Of a stretch of 6,270 nucleotides of DNA, positions 1-5,945 are shown in pieces. Under the pieces are notes generated by a model that saw only the letters and a program-made list of their open reading frames with translations, was not told the origin of the DNA and did not search any database. This stretch comes from JAHRVQ01 sp964548025 (GTDB lineage Bacteria; Pseudomonadota; Gammaproteobacteria; Pseudomonadales; Azotimanducaceae), in contig CAZJRI010000231.1 in the NCBI GenBank assembly GCA_964548025.1, positions 1-6,270 on the forward strand. Direction: 5' to 3'. The position numbers and the translations under genes are program-made. How positions within the stretch are numbered: the first letter of the stretch is position 1; each line of letters starts with the position of its first letter.

Positions 1-749
1 AGCAGTGAGTATTTCTCCACGGCCTCTGAGAACGGGAGGTCATGCTGCGCCATTCCTATGGCAAGTCCACCAATGATATTCACTGCAAGAATGAGCATGC
101 CGGCAACAGCATCACCTCTGACAAACTTGCTGGCACCGTCCATCGCCCCATAGAAATCAGCTTCGGCTGATATGTCGTTGCGACGTTGCTGTGCCTCATC
201 CTGGTCGATCATACCTGCGTTCAGATCCGCATCAATCGCCATCTGTTTGCCTGGCATGGCATCCAAAGTGAATCTGGCACTGACTTCAGATATCCGACCT
301 GCGCCTTTCGTCACAACGACGAAGTTAATGATCACAAGAATCAGGAATACCACCAGGCCAACCACGTAATTACCACCGACAACCACTTCACCGAATGCTT
401 CAATAACCTTGCCTGCGGCATCACCACCGCTATGACCAAACAACAGCACAACTCTGGTTGAGGCGACATTCAAAGACAGTCGCAGCAGGGTGGCTACCAG
501 CAGAATCGTGGGAAAGAGGGCGAAATCCAGCGGACGCCTTGCATAAACACAAACCAGCAGTACCACAAGCGCCATGGCTATATTAAATGTAAAGAGCAGA
601 TCCAGCAGAAATGCCGGTACTGGCAGTGTCATCATTGCCAGCACGACCAGCAACAGAAGCGGGACACCTAATCCGCTGTGCCGCATTCCCTTGGCGGTTT
701 CTATCGCTGAAGCTTTGTTAAACCCGATATTGGTGGGGCTAAACTCCAT
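1..749 (-). CDS. flhA: Flagellar export gate protein FlhA, N-terminal part (cut by the window's left end)
   Basis: FlhA is the large inner-membrane subunit of the flagellar type III export gate. It forms a ring around the FliPQR-FlhB core and its cytoplasmic domain receives substrates and chaperones. About 249 codons are visible, all from the membrane half; the cytoplasmic domain lies beyond the left edge. The first strong membrane segments run at about residues 27-70, followed by the conserved LRLSLNVASTRVVL stretch (residues 89-102). Residues 152-175 match the FHIPEP family signature (RISEVSARF, then LDAMPGKQM and AIDAD). I chose the ATG at 749 because a GGAG lies 11 bases upstream. An in-frame ATG at 758 has the same GGAG only 2 bases away and looks less suitable. 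The gene follows flhB on the same strand after a 192-base gap that contains a likely sigma-54 promoter. The identity is certain; the exact start is less so. Confidence 0.96.
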   Translation of the reverse strand, partial: MEFSPTNIGFNKASAIETAKGMRHSGLGVPLLLLVVLAMMTLPVPAFLLDLLFTFNIAMALVVLLVCVYARRPLDFALFPTILLVATLLRLSLNVASTRVVLLFGHSGGDAAGKVIEAFGEVVVGGNYVVGLVVFLILVIINFVVVTKGAGRISEVSARFTLDAMPGKQMAIDADLNAGMIDQDEAQQRRNDISAEADFYGAMDGASKFVRGDAVAGMLILAVNIIGGLAIGMAQHDLPFSEAVEKYSL

Positions 750-784
750 ACCTCGCATTACTCCATATATATGTGAGATGACGG

Positions 785-804
785 AAAAATGACTCCAAAG
801 AGTC
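785..804 (-). other. Small hairpin followed by a T-run in the predicted flhA leader
   Basis: On the minus strand GACTC-TTTG-GAGTC (791-804) forms a 5-bp stem with a 4-base loop, followed by A and five T (785-790). It resembles a short intrinsic terminator, but the stem is weak. If transcription starts near 808 as predicted, the hairpin covers about +5 to +18 of the flhA leader. There it would more likely affect transcript stability or early elongation than end the flhB transcript. Confidence 0.35.
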
Positions 805-818
805 TGAATCATTAATAC

Positions 819-835
819 TGCAAGAAGCACTCCAA
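819..835 (-). promoter_or_regulatory. Candidate sigma-54 (RpoN) promoter for flhA
   Basis: On the minus strand the sequence reads TTGGAGTGCTTCTTGCA. The -24 part TTGG and the -12 part TTGCA match the consensus TTGGCACG-N4-TTGCA, and exactly 10 bases separate GG from GC, the spacing RpoN requires. The CAC after TTGG is replaced by AGT. The predicted start of transcription is near 808, giving a leader of about 60 bases before the flhA ATG at 749. RpoN-dependent transcription of flhA with the activator FleQ is known in Pseudomonas, so the position makes sense. This is a match by eye, without scoring. Confidence 0.7.
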
Positions 836-861
836 CTTTGGTTGATGATGAAGTGCATTTT

Positions 862-905
862 CGACAATGATGTCGTGATCTCTGCCGCGGAAAGTCTTCG
901 TGATC
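862..905. promoter_or_regulatory. Inverted and direct repeats upstream of the flhA promoter, possible activator sites
   Basis: The + strand has an inverted repeat CGACA-ATGA-TGTCG at 862-875, and an 8-base direct repeat TCGTGATC at 873-880 and 898-905 (25 bases start to start). Relative to the predicted start at 808 these fall at about -54 to -67, -65 to -72 and -90 to -97. Sigma-54 promoters need an enhancer-binding protein, for flagella usually FleQ or FlrA/FlrC, often bound at upstream dyads. The repeats are plain in the sequence; their role is inferred, and I cannot match them firmly to a known FleQ consensus. Confidence 0.35.
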
Positions 906-941
906 AGATACAGTGGGTCATTAACATCCGAATTGTCTGTT

Positions 942-2090
942 TCAACCGCGGTTCGCCAGTTGAACAAACTCATCCGGTATGTCGAGTGATCCAAGTGGCC
1001 GCGGTGCTTTTCCTTCTCCATTTCGATACTGGTTAAGCTGGAATACATAAGCCAATACCTGGGCCACCGCCACATAGAGTCCCTTGGGAATATACTGGTC
1101 CAGTTCAGTCGAGAAGAACAAAGATCGAGCCAGGATGGGATAGCTCACGATCGTCACATCATTTGCTTTGGCAATTTCTCGGATATGCGCCGCAATATGG
1201 TCAACACCCTTGGCAACCAGTTTTGGTGACGCCATGTTTTCGGGATCGTATTTGAGAGCGACAGCGAAATGACTCGGGTTGGTTATGACAACATCTGCGT
1301 CTGGCACTTCGGTCATCATCCGTTTTTTAGCCATCTCCTGCTGGACCTGCCTGATACGGCCTTTTACCTCGGGTTTCCCCTCGGTATTCTTAAGCTCGTC
1401 TTTAACTTCCTGCCGGGTCATTTTCAACTTCTGGCTGTGGTCGAAGATCTGGAAGGGAATATCAACAATCGTGATGATAATGATCGACAGACTCATCATG
1501 AAAAATGAGAAGATCAGGATATAGGCTGCCGAGGGAATAGCGACGTCAACACTCTGTTTTCCGAGGAGTTCAATCTCCGGCAGACTCAGATACAAAACCA
1601 ATATCGCAGACACGGCCACCACCAGGAATTTGGCCAGTGCCTTCAACAGTTCCATCAGGGCATTCAGTGAAAACATCCGTTTTATGCCTTTAAGGGGATT
1701 CATGCGACTGAATTTGGGTTCCATCGCCTTGGGCGAAATCAGCCAACCACCCATTGAGACAGGACCGACAAATGCCGCCAGCAGGGTCATCAGGAAAAAA
1801 GGCAGTGTAATACTCAGGGCGCCCAGGCTGGACCGACCCATATGAGCCCCTAACCGGGTTCCGTCATACAGGGTTTCCCGTTCCAGCATCATATTGAATC
1901 TGAAGAGTTCAATGCCGCCTTCATAAAACAGGGGACCGAATATCAGAAGTCCGGCTGACCCCGCAATCAACACGAGGAGTGTGTTGAGTTCCTTGGAACG
2001 GGCTACCTGCCCTTCATCACGGGCTTTTTCCAGTTTTTTGGAGGTCGGTTCCTCTGTCTTCTCTTGTGAACTGTCTTCCTCTTCAGCCAC
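942..2090 (-). CDS. flhB: Flagellar export gate protein FlhB (substrate-specificity switch)
   Basis: FlhB sits on the FliPQR core in the inner membrane. Its self-cleaving cytoplasmic domain switches export from rod/hook to filament substrates together with FliK. The protein has 382 residues, the usual family length. It begins with the typical charged N-terminus (EKTEEPTSKKLEKARDEGQV, from residue 10), then four membrane segments at about 36-56, 91-113, 150-171 and 186-212. A basic linker leads to the cytoplasmic domain. The cleavage motif is N271-P272-S273-H274, so NPSH rather than the usual NPTH; the N and P between which cleavage occurs are intact, followed by FAVALKYDP as in the family. 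Translation starts at a GTG, 3 bases after the fliR stop, with GGGG 8 bases upstream inside the end of fliR. It is probably the last gene of the fliL-flhB transcript, since flhA seems to have its own promoter. Confidence 0.98.
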   Translation of the reverse strand: MAEEEDSSQEKTEEPTSKKLEKARDEGQVARSKELNTLLVLIAGSAGLLIFGPLFYEGGIELFRFNMMLERETLYDGTRLGAHMGRSSLGALSITLPFFLMTLLAAFVGPVSMGGWLISPKAMEPKFSRMNPLKGIKRMFSLNALMELLKALAKFLVVAVSAILVLYLSLPEIELLGKQSVDVAIPSAAYILIFSFFMMSLSIIIITIVDIPFQIFDHSQKLKMTRQEVKDELKNTEGKPEVKGRIRQVQQEMAKKRMMTEVPDADVVITNPSHFAVALKYDPENMASPKLVAKGVDHIAAHIREIAKANDVTIVSYPILARSLFFSTELDQYIPKGLYVAVAQVLAYVFQLNQYRNGEGKAPRPLGSLDIPDEFVQLANRG

Positions 2091-2093
2091 TGA

Positions 2094-2873
2094 TCATACC
2101 CCGTAGAGATTATTCAGAAGGATCAGACATTCTGATACCAGCGATTGGTAACGGGGCAGGAATCCTGACAGACCGATCCACATGATGGTCAAACCCATCA
2201 ACATGGTAAACGGGAATCCCAGTGAGAAGATATTTAGCTGGGGAGCGGCTCTTGTCATGATGCCAAAAGCAAAGTTAATGATGAGAATCGCAGTCACAGC
2301 AGGTAGTGCTACGAATACTGCACTTGCAAACAGCCAGGATCCGGCAGACACAATCTGGAATGCTATATTGTCAAAGTGCCACTCAATACTGACTGGCAGA
2401 ATCCTGAAACTCTCAACCATTACCTCAATCGCAACCAGATGACCATTCATTGCAAGGAAGACCAATGTCGTCAGCATCAGGTAAAACTGACTTATAATAG
2501 CGACCGAAACGCCATTGCCCGGATCTATCATCGACGCAAAACCCAATCCCATCTGCATGGCAATCATCTGCCCGGCAAGAATGAATATCTGAAAGAGGAT
2601 CTGAACCAGAAATGCCATTGAGACCCCGATGAGGATCTGCTCTGCCGCCACAACAAATGACCCAACGGAGAAAAGATCAACTGAAGGCATAGCAGGCAAT
2701 GACGGCATGATTGCGATGGTCAGCCAACTTGCCAGCCCGACTCGTATATACGCCGATACCAATCGGGTACCGAAAATAGGCAGCACCATAAAGAAAGCGC
2801 CAATTCGGAAGAATGGCCACAGAAATCCACTTATCATCGCTATTAGCTGGCTTTCGGTAAACTCCATTCCCAT
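2094..2873 (-). CDS. fliR: Flagellar export gate protein FliR
   Basis: FliR is an integral membrane protein that, with five FliP and four FliQ subunits, forms the helical export channel through which flagellar proteins leave the cytoplasm. The product has 259 residues, normal for the family, and is almost wholly hydrophobic. Recognisable conserved stretches are GQMIAMQMGLGFASMIDP (residues 101-118), MNGH (142-145) and GIMTRAAPQLNIFSLGFP (204-221). The start at 2873 lies 6 bases after the fliQ stop; an ATG two codons further in (2867) is equally possible, since neither has a clear ribosome binding site and translation is probably coupled to fliQ. The stop is 3 bases before the flhB GTG. Confidence 0.97.
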   Translation of the reverse strand: MGMEFTESQLIAMISGFLWPFFRIGAFFMVLPIFGTRLVSAYIRVGLASWLTIAIMPSLPAMPSVDLFSVGSFVVAAEQILIGVSMAFLVQILFQIFILAGQMIAMQMGLGFASMIDPGNGVSVAIISQFYLMLTTLVFLAMNGHLVAIEVMVESFRILPVSIEWHFDNIAFQIVSAGSWLFASAVFVALPAVTAILIINFAFGIMTRAAPQLNIFSLGFPFTMLMGLTIMWIGLSGFLPRYQSLVSECLILLNNLYGV

Positions 2874-2879
2874 CTTAAT

Positions 2880-3149
2880 TCAGCCAATTAAGAAAGGCAG
2901 CTTTCCGATCAGAGTGGTTGCATGCTCAATAAGAAGATTCAGCAACCAGGGCCCCAGGATCATGATGGTCGAAAGCGTCACCAGCAATCTAGGGAGAAAG
3001 CTGAGGGTCTGCTCGTTTATCTGGGTTGCGGCCTGAAACATACTGACAATCAAACCAACAATCAGGCTCGGTACTATGATAACTGCTACCATCAGTACAA
3101 TCAGCATCATGGCGTCCTTGAATACATCCAATACAACCTGAGGCGTCAT
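2880..3149 (-). CDS. fliQ: Flagellar export gate protein FliQ
   Basis: FliQ is the small two-helix membrane subunit that packs around FliP and FliR in the export channel. At 89 residues it has exactly the expected size. Two hydrophobic helices, about residues 13-37 and 55-78, flank the strongly conserved loop FQAATQINEQTLSFLPR (38-54). An AGGAG lies 9 bases upstream of the ATG. This is a better ribosome binding site than those of its neighbours, fitting the need for several FliQ copies per gate and the 70-base gap from fliP, which would weaken translational coupling. Confidence 0.98.
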   Translation of the reverse strand: MTPQVVLDVFKDAMMLIVLMVAVIIVPSLIVGLIVSMFQAATQINEQTLSFLPRLLVTLSTIMILGPWLLNLLIEHATTLIGKLPFLIG

Positions 3150-3183
3150 AAAACTTCTCTCCTAATCTGAAAACTAACACATA

Positions 3184-3240
3184 CCAAAACTAGCCAGGCC
3201 AAAACTAGCCAGGCCAAAACTAACCCAGGCCAAAACTGCC
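3184..3240. repeat. 15-base tandem repeat covering the fliP stop codon
   Basis: On the + strand the unit CCAAAACTAGCCAGG occurs at 3184-3198 and 3199-3213. A 16-base variant, CCAAAACTAACCCAGG, follows at 3214-3229, and a partial copy (CCAAAACTGCC) at 3230-3240. On the coding (minus) strand the rightmost copies encode the last residues of FliP (GSFGLG). The TAG stop at 3220-3222 lies in the 16-base variant. Because the next two copies have a period of 15, TAG recurs in the same frame at 3205-3207 and 3190-3192. It looks like slippage or local duplication of the end of fliP, lengthening the fliP-fliQ gap. Confidence 0.9.
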
Positions 3241-4005
3241 CGCCAGAGAACCAATCACCATCGCCCAACCATCGACCAGGATAAATAACATCAGTTTGAA
3301 TGGTAACGAGATGATAATGGGGGACAACATCATCATACCCATCGACATGAGAACACTCGCTACAACCAGGTCAATAATCAGAAAAGGTATGAACAATAGA
3401 AAGCCAATTTGAAATGCGGTTTTCAGTTCACTGGTTACAAATGCCGGTGCCAGCACAAAAAAACTCACATCAGCCGGAGTCTGCGGTTTCTCAACATCGG
3501 AGATACGCAGGAACAAAGCAAGATCATCTTCTCGGGTCTGGGCCAGCATGAAACTCCTGAAAGGCTCCGAGGCTGCCTTAACCGCTGTGACCGGTGCCAT
3601 CTTCTCCTCCAGGTAGGGTTCAAGGGCAACCGTATTCACTTCACGTAAAACCGGTGACATGACAAAGATCGAAAGGAAAAGCGCAAGTCCGATAAGCACC
3701 TGATTCGAAGGCGTCTGTTGCAATCCAAGTGCCTGCCTCAAGATCGCGAAGACAACAATAATACGGGTGAATGAAGTCATCATCATGACGATTGAGGGCA
3801 GAAGTGTCAGGGCCGTCATGATGGCAAGAATTTGAAGCGTTACCGTATAGGTGCCTCCATTCTCATTTTCTGCAAAAGTTAGTGCCGGAATACCTAGCTG
3901 CCCGCTGCTTGCTGCGATTGCTTCCATCGTCGATTCTGCTGATTCAGCGAACACAGTTCCCGGCAGACACAACAATACAATTAGCAGGGGATAGAGTCGG
4001 TTCAT
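3220..4005 (-). CDS. fliP: Flagellar export gate protein FliP
   Basis: FliP is the main pore-forming subunit of the flagellar export gate; five copies assemble with FliO's help. The product has 261 residues. An N-terminal signal peptide (about residues 1-20, ending TVFA before ES) is followed by a short periplasmic stretch and membrane segments near 52-90, 102-120, 185-222 and 225-255. Family marks include QTPSNQVLIGLALFLS (97-112), PAFVTSELKTAFQIGF (187-202) and LPFKLMLFILVDGW (234-247). AAAGG sits 7 bases before the ATG, supporting this start, which also gives a complete signal peptide. The gene is separated from fliO by 148 bases, a looser junction than elsewhere in the operon. Its last codons and stop form part of a tandem repeat. 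Confidence 0.98.
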   Translation of the reverse strand: MNRLYPLLIVLLCLPGTVFAESAESTMEAIAASSGQLGIPALTFAENENGGTYTVTLQILAIMTALTLLPSIVMMMTSFTRIIVVFAILRQALGLQQTPSNQVLIGLALFLSIFVMSPVLREVNTVALEPYLEEKMAPVTAVKAASEPFRSFMLAQTREDDLALFLRISDVEKPQTPADVSFFVLAPAFVTSELKTAFQIGFLLFIPFLIIDLVVASVLMSMGMMMLSPIIISLPFKLMLFILVDGWAMVIGSLAGSFGLG

Positions 4006-4153
4006 CCTTAAACCTTTGAGTTGATCCCGCTGGACCCCGTCAGTCTATGACGGATTTTTCCATCGGGGCGTTAATACTAGTTAAATTCCACTTCCAACGA
4101 GCTAACTAATTCTGTCGTTGGTATTAAGCCTGGCGAGGCAACCCCAGCGACCG
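4006..4153. other. fliO-fliP intergenic region with nested and competing inverted repeats
   Basis: This is the longest gap between the genes from fliL to flhB. Visible pairings on the + strand are TTAATAC (4071-4077) with GTATTAA (4121-4127); CCAACGA (4094-4100) with TCGTTGG (4115-4121), which nests inside the first; and TAGTTA (4078-4083) with TAACTA (4103-4108), which cannot form together with the second. A further hairpin lies at 4037-4053. I find no convincing promoter or small gene here. The RNA may fold into a leader structure before fliP; this is inference from the repeats only. Confidence 0.5.
4037..4059 (+). terminator. Terminator-like hairpin with T-run on the + strand
   Basis: CCGTCA-GTCTA-TGACGG (4037-4053) forms a 6-bp stem with a 5-base loop. 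On the + strand it is followed by A and five T (4054-4059), the layout of a short intrinsic terminator for transcription against the flagellar genes. On the minus strand the tract precedes the hairpin as A's, so it would not terminate the operon transcript. No + strand gene lies upstream in the window, so it may act on antisense transcripts or simply be a structure in the fliP leader. Confidence 0.35.
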
Positions 4154-4480
4154 TCATTCAGGGTTATTCTTCATAATTTCCTGCAGTTTCTCCTTGAAGC
4201 CGTCAAGGCCTTCAGGCTCCAGCGCAACTACAGGCTCGTTAAATACTTCGAGTCTTGTAATCCGTCCGGGACTCACGCCCAGGAGTACCTGCTGATGTTC
4301 TCCAACCTGTACTAGCACCACTTTTTCTTTAATACCCAATGCCAGACTCGCAACCACTTTGATCGGACCGGAAACCTGGAACCCGCTCTTGTTCACTTTC
4401 TTGAGTAAAAAACCGCAGCCAACAATCAATCCTACGATCGCCATCAGATAGAAAGTTACTTCAAGTATCTGATCTTCCAT
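4154..4480 (-). CDS. fliO: Flagellar biosynthesis protein FliO
   Basis: FliO is a small single-pass membrane protein that helps assemble the FliP ring of the export gate and is not itself part of the finished channel. The 108-residue product has one N-terminal membrane helix (about residues 8-27, with GLIVGCGFLL) followed by a basic cytoplasmic domain. Its stretch IKVVASLALGIKEKVVLVQV (40-59) and the following VLLGVSP are typical of the FliO family. The ATG lies 5 bases after the fliN stop; I see no strong ribosome binding site close to it, so coupling to fliN translation is likely. The family is poorly conserved, but size, topology and position between fliN and fliP make the call firm. Confidence 0.93.
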   Translation of the reverse strand: MEDQILEVTFYLMAIVGLIVGCGFLLKKVNKSGFQVSGPIKVVASLALGIKEKVVLVQVGEHQQVLLGVSPGRITRLEVFNEPVVALEPEGLDGFKEKLQEIMKNNPE

Positions 4481-4485
4481 TTGAG

Positions 4486-4962
4486 TTACGCCAGTTTCCT
4501 TATTCGCTCGGCCGCACTTATCACATCGGTCAGTCGAATACCAAATTTCTCGTTTACGACCACGACTTCACCATGGGCAACCAGGGTATTGTTTACCAGT
4601 ACATCCAATGGTTCTCCGGCTAATCTGTCCAGTTCGATCACTGACCCCTGATTCAACTGGAGGAGATTGCGGATACTGATCTGGGTTGAACCAACCACCA
4701 TGGAGATTGAGACCGGGATATCAAGTATCACTTCAAGATCAGGATTCTCCGCATCAAAATCAGTCGGACCGCTCTCGTCGACCAGCGACTCGAGTTCAGG
4801 AGATTCCATCAGGTCGTCATCGGCTGCCGAATCGGTGGTTTGCTCTTCCAACTCCTGTTCTTCCATGGCAGCAGCCCAATCATCTGCCATATCCTGCTCG
4901 TTGGATTCGTCCAGCAAGCCCTCTTCGGTCAACTCATCGAGAATATCGTCTTCATCACTCAT
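4486..4962 (-). CDS. fliN: Flagellar motor switch protein FliN
   Basis: FliN forms the lower part of the cytoplasmic C-ring with FliM and, through FliH, docks the export ATPase complex. The 158-residue protein has a conserved C-terminal SpoA/FliN domain from about residue 77 (DIPVSISMVVGSTQISIRNL at 81-100, then GEVVVVNEKFGIRLTDV at 131-147). The first 77 residues contain 33 aspartates and glutamates and no lysine or arginine. Within them MADDWAAAMEEQ (25-36) resembles a motif seen in Pseudomonas-type FliN proteins. An AGGAG 5 bases before the ATG overlaps the fliM TAG stop, which suggests coupled translation and confirms the start. Confidence 0.97.
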   Translation of the reverse strand: MSDEDDILDELTEEGLLDESNEQDMADDWAAAMEEQELEEQTTDSAADDDLMESPELESLVDESGPTDFDAENPDLEVILDIPVSISMVVGSTQISIRNLLQLNQGSVIELDRLAGEPLDVLVNNTLVAHGEVVVVNEKFGIRLTDVISAAERIRKLA

Positions 4963-4970
4963 ATCTGCTC

Positions 4971-5942
4971 CTAGGTCACAATCTTCAGAGGCTCTAGAAT
5001 TTTCATCGAGAGATTCCCATTATTACTACCCAACTCAGTTCTAAACATAGGTACATCGTTCGCTGTCAGCACATAATTCTCTGGAAGCTCAACCGGTATG
5101 ACATCTCCAGGTTCAAGATCCACAAGATCCCGTAGCAGAATTTCCCGTTCTATCAGTTTGCAATTCAGGTCCACGTTACAGTTCAGTACTTCCTGACGGA
5201 GTGAGTTGACCCAACGATCGTCCACATCATTCACATCGCTCTGAAATCCAGCATCCAGTTGGTCACGAATTGGCTCAATCATGGAATATGGAATTGTGAC
5301 GTGCAGATCACCTCCGCCTCCATCGAGCTCTATATGAAAGGAGTTGACTACAACAACCTCACTGGGGCTGACAATATTTGCCAGTGAAGGATTTACTTCT
5401 GAGTTTACGTACTCGAATTCCACAGGCAAAACATTTGACCAGGCTTCTTTCAGATCGATAAAAATCTGCTTCAACATCAACTGGACTACGCGCAACTCTG
5501 TGGGTGTAAATTCCCGGCCTTCAATTTTGGCGTGCCTGCCGTCTCCGCCAAAGAAGTTATCCACCAGTTTGAATACAAGTTTTGCATCGAGAATGAATAA
5601 AGCGGTTCCGCGAAGAGGCTTTATCCGCACCAGATTCAGACTCGTAGGCACATAGAGCGTGTGCACGTATTCGCCAAATTTGATTATCTGAATTCCGCCA
5701 ACAGCAACATCTGCACTGTGACGAAGCAGATTAAAAAGACTGATTCGCGTATACCGGGCGAACCGTTCGTTGATCATTTCGAGGGTTGGCATTCGCCCAC
5801 GTACAATCCGGTCCTGGCTGGTTAGATCATATCCCCTGATTCCAGCCGAATCCGAATCATCCTCGACATCAATATCGCCATCATCAACACCGTGTAAGAG
5901 TGCGTCGATTTCGTCCTGTGAAAGTAAATCCTGTACTGACAT
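4971..5942 (-). CDS. fliM: Flagellar motor switch protein FliM
   Basis: FliM is the C-ring protein that binds phosphorylated CheY and reverses motor rotation. The 323-residue product has the expected length. The N-terminal CheY-binding peptide is clear (LSQDEIDALLHG, residues 7-18), followed by an acidic linker. The middle domain contains the GGDG motif (132-135, the GGXG that contacts FliG) and LTSQDRIVRGRMPTLEMINE (40-59). A C-terminal SpoA domain (about 250-320) pairs with FliN. The ATG comes 3 bases after the fliL stop; there is no clear Shine-Dalgarno sequence, so translation is probably coupled. CheY binding implies that the organism is chemotactic. Confidence 0.98.
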   Translation of the reverse strand: MSVQDLLSQDEIDALLHGVDDGDIDVEDDSDSAGIRGYDLTSQDRIVRGRMPTLEMINERFARYTRISLFNLLRHSADVAVGGIQIIKFGEYVHTLYVPTSLNLVRIKPLRGTALFILDAKLVFKLVDNFFGGDGRHAKIEGREFTPTELRVVQLMLKQIFIDLKEAWSNVLPVEFEYVNSEVNPSLANIVSPSEVVVVNSFHIELDGGGGDLHVTIPYSMIEPIRDQLDAGFQSDVNDVDDRWVNSLRQEVLNCNVDLNCKLIEREILLRDLVDLEPGDVIPVELPENYVLTANDVPMFRTELGSNNGNLSMKILEPLKIVT

Positions 5943-5945
5943 AAG

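Noticed and set aside
172..461. Two + strand reading frames opposite flhA
   Set aside because: They lie wholly antisense to conserved FlhA sequence, including the FHIPEP signature, and show no recognisable features.
812..1075. An 87-codon minus-strand reading frame overlapping the end of flhB and the flhB-flhA gap
   Set aside because: Much of it is flhB sequence read in another frame, it would cover the flhA promoter, and the product resembles nothing and has no clear ribosome binding site.
3184..3240. The tandem repeat as a CRISPR array or attachment site
   Set aside because: The copies are directly adjacent without spacers, number about three, and coincide with the end of fliP, so local duplication explains them.
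4060..4067. A possible sigma-28 (FliA) -10 element, CCCGATGG on the minus strand, before fliP
   Set aside because: It matches only CCGAT of GCCGATAA and lacks a proper TAAA element at the required distance.
4667..5044. A + strand serine-rich reading frame opposite fliN
   Set aside because: The serine richness is simply the complement of the acidic codons in FliN's N-terminal tail; it is antisense to a well-supported gene.
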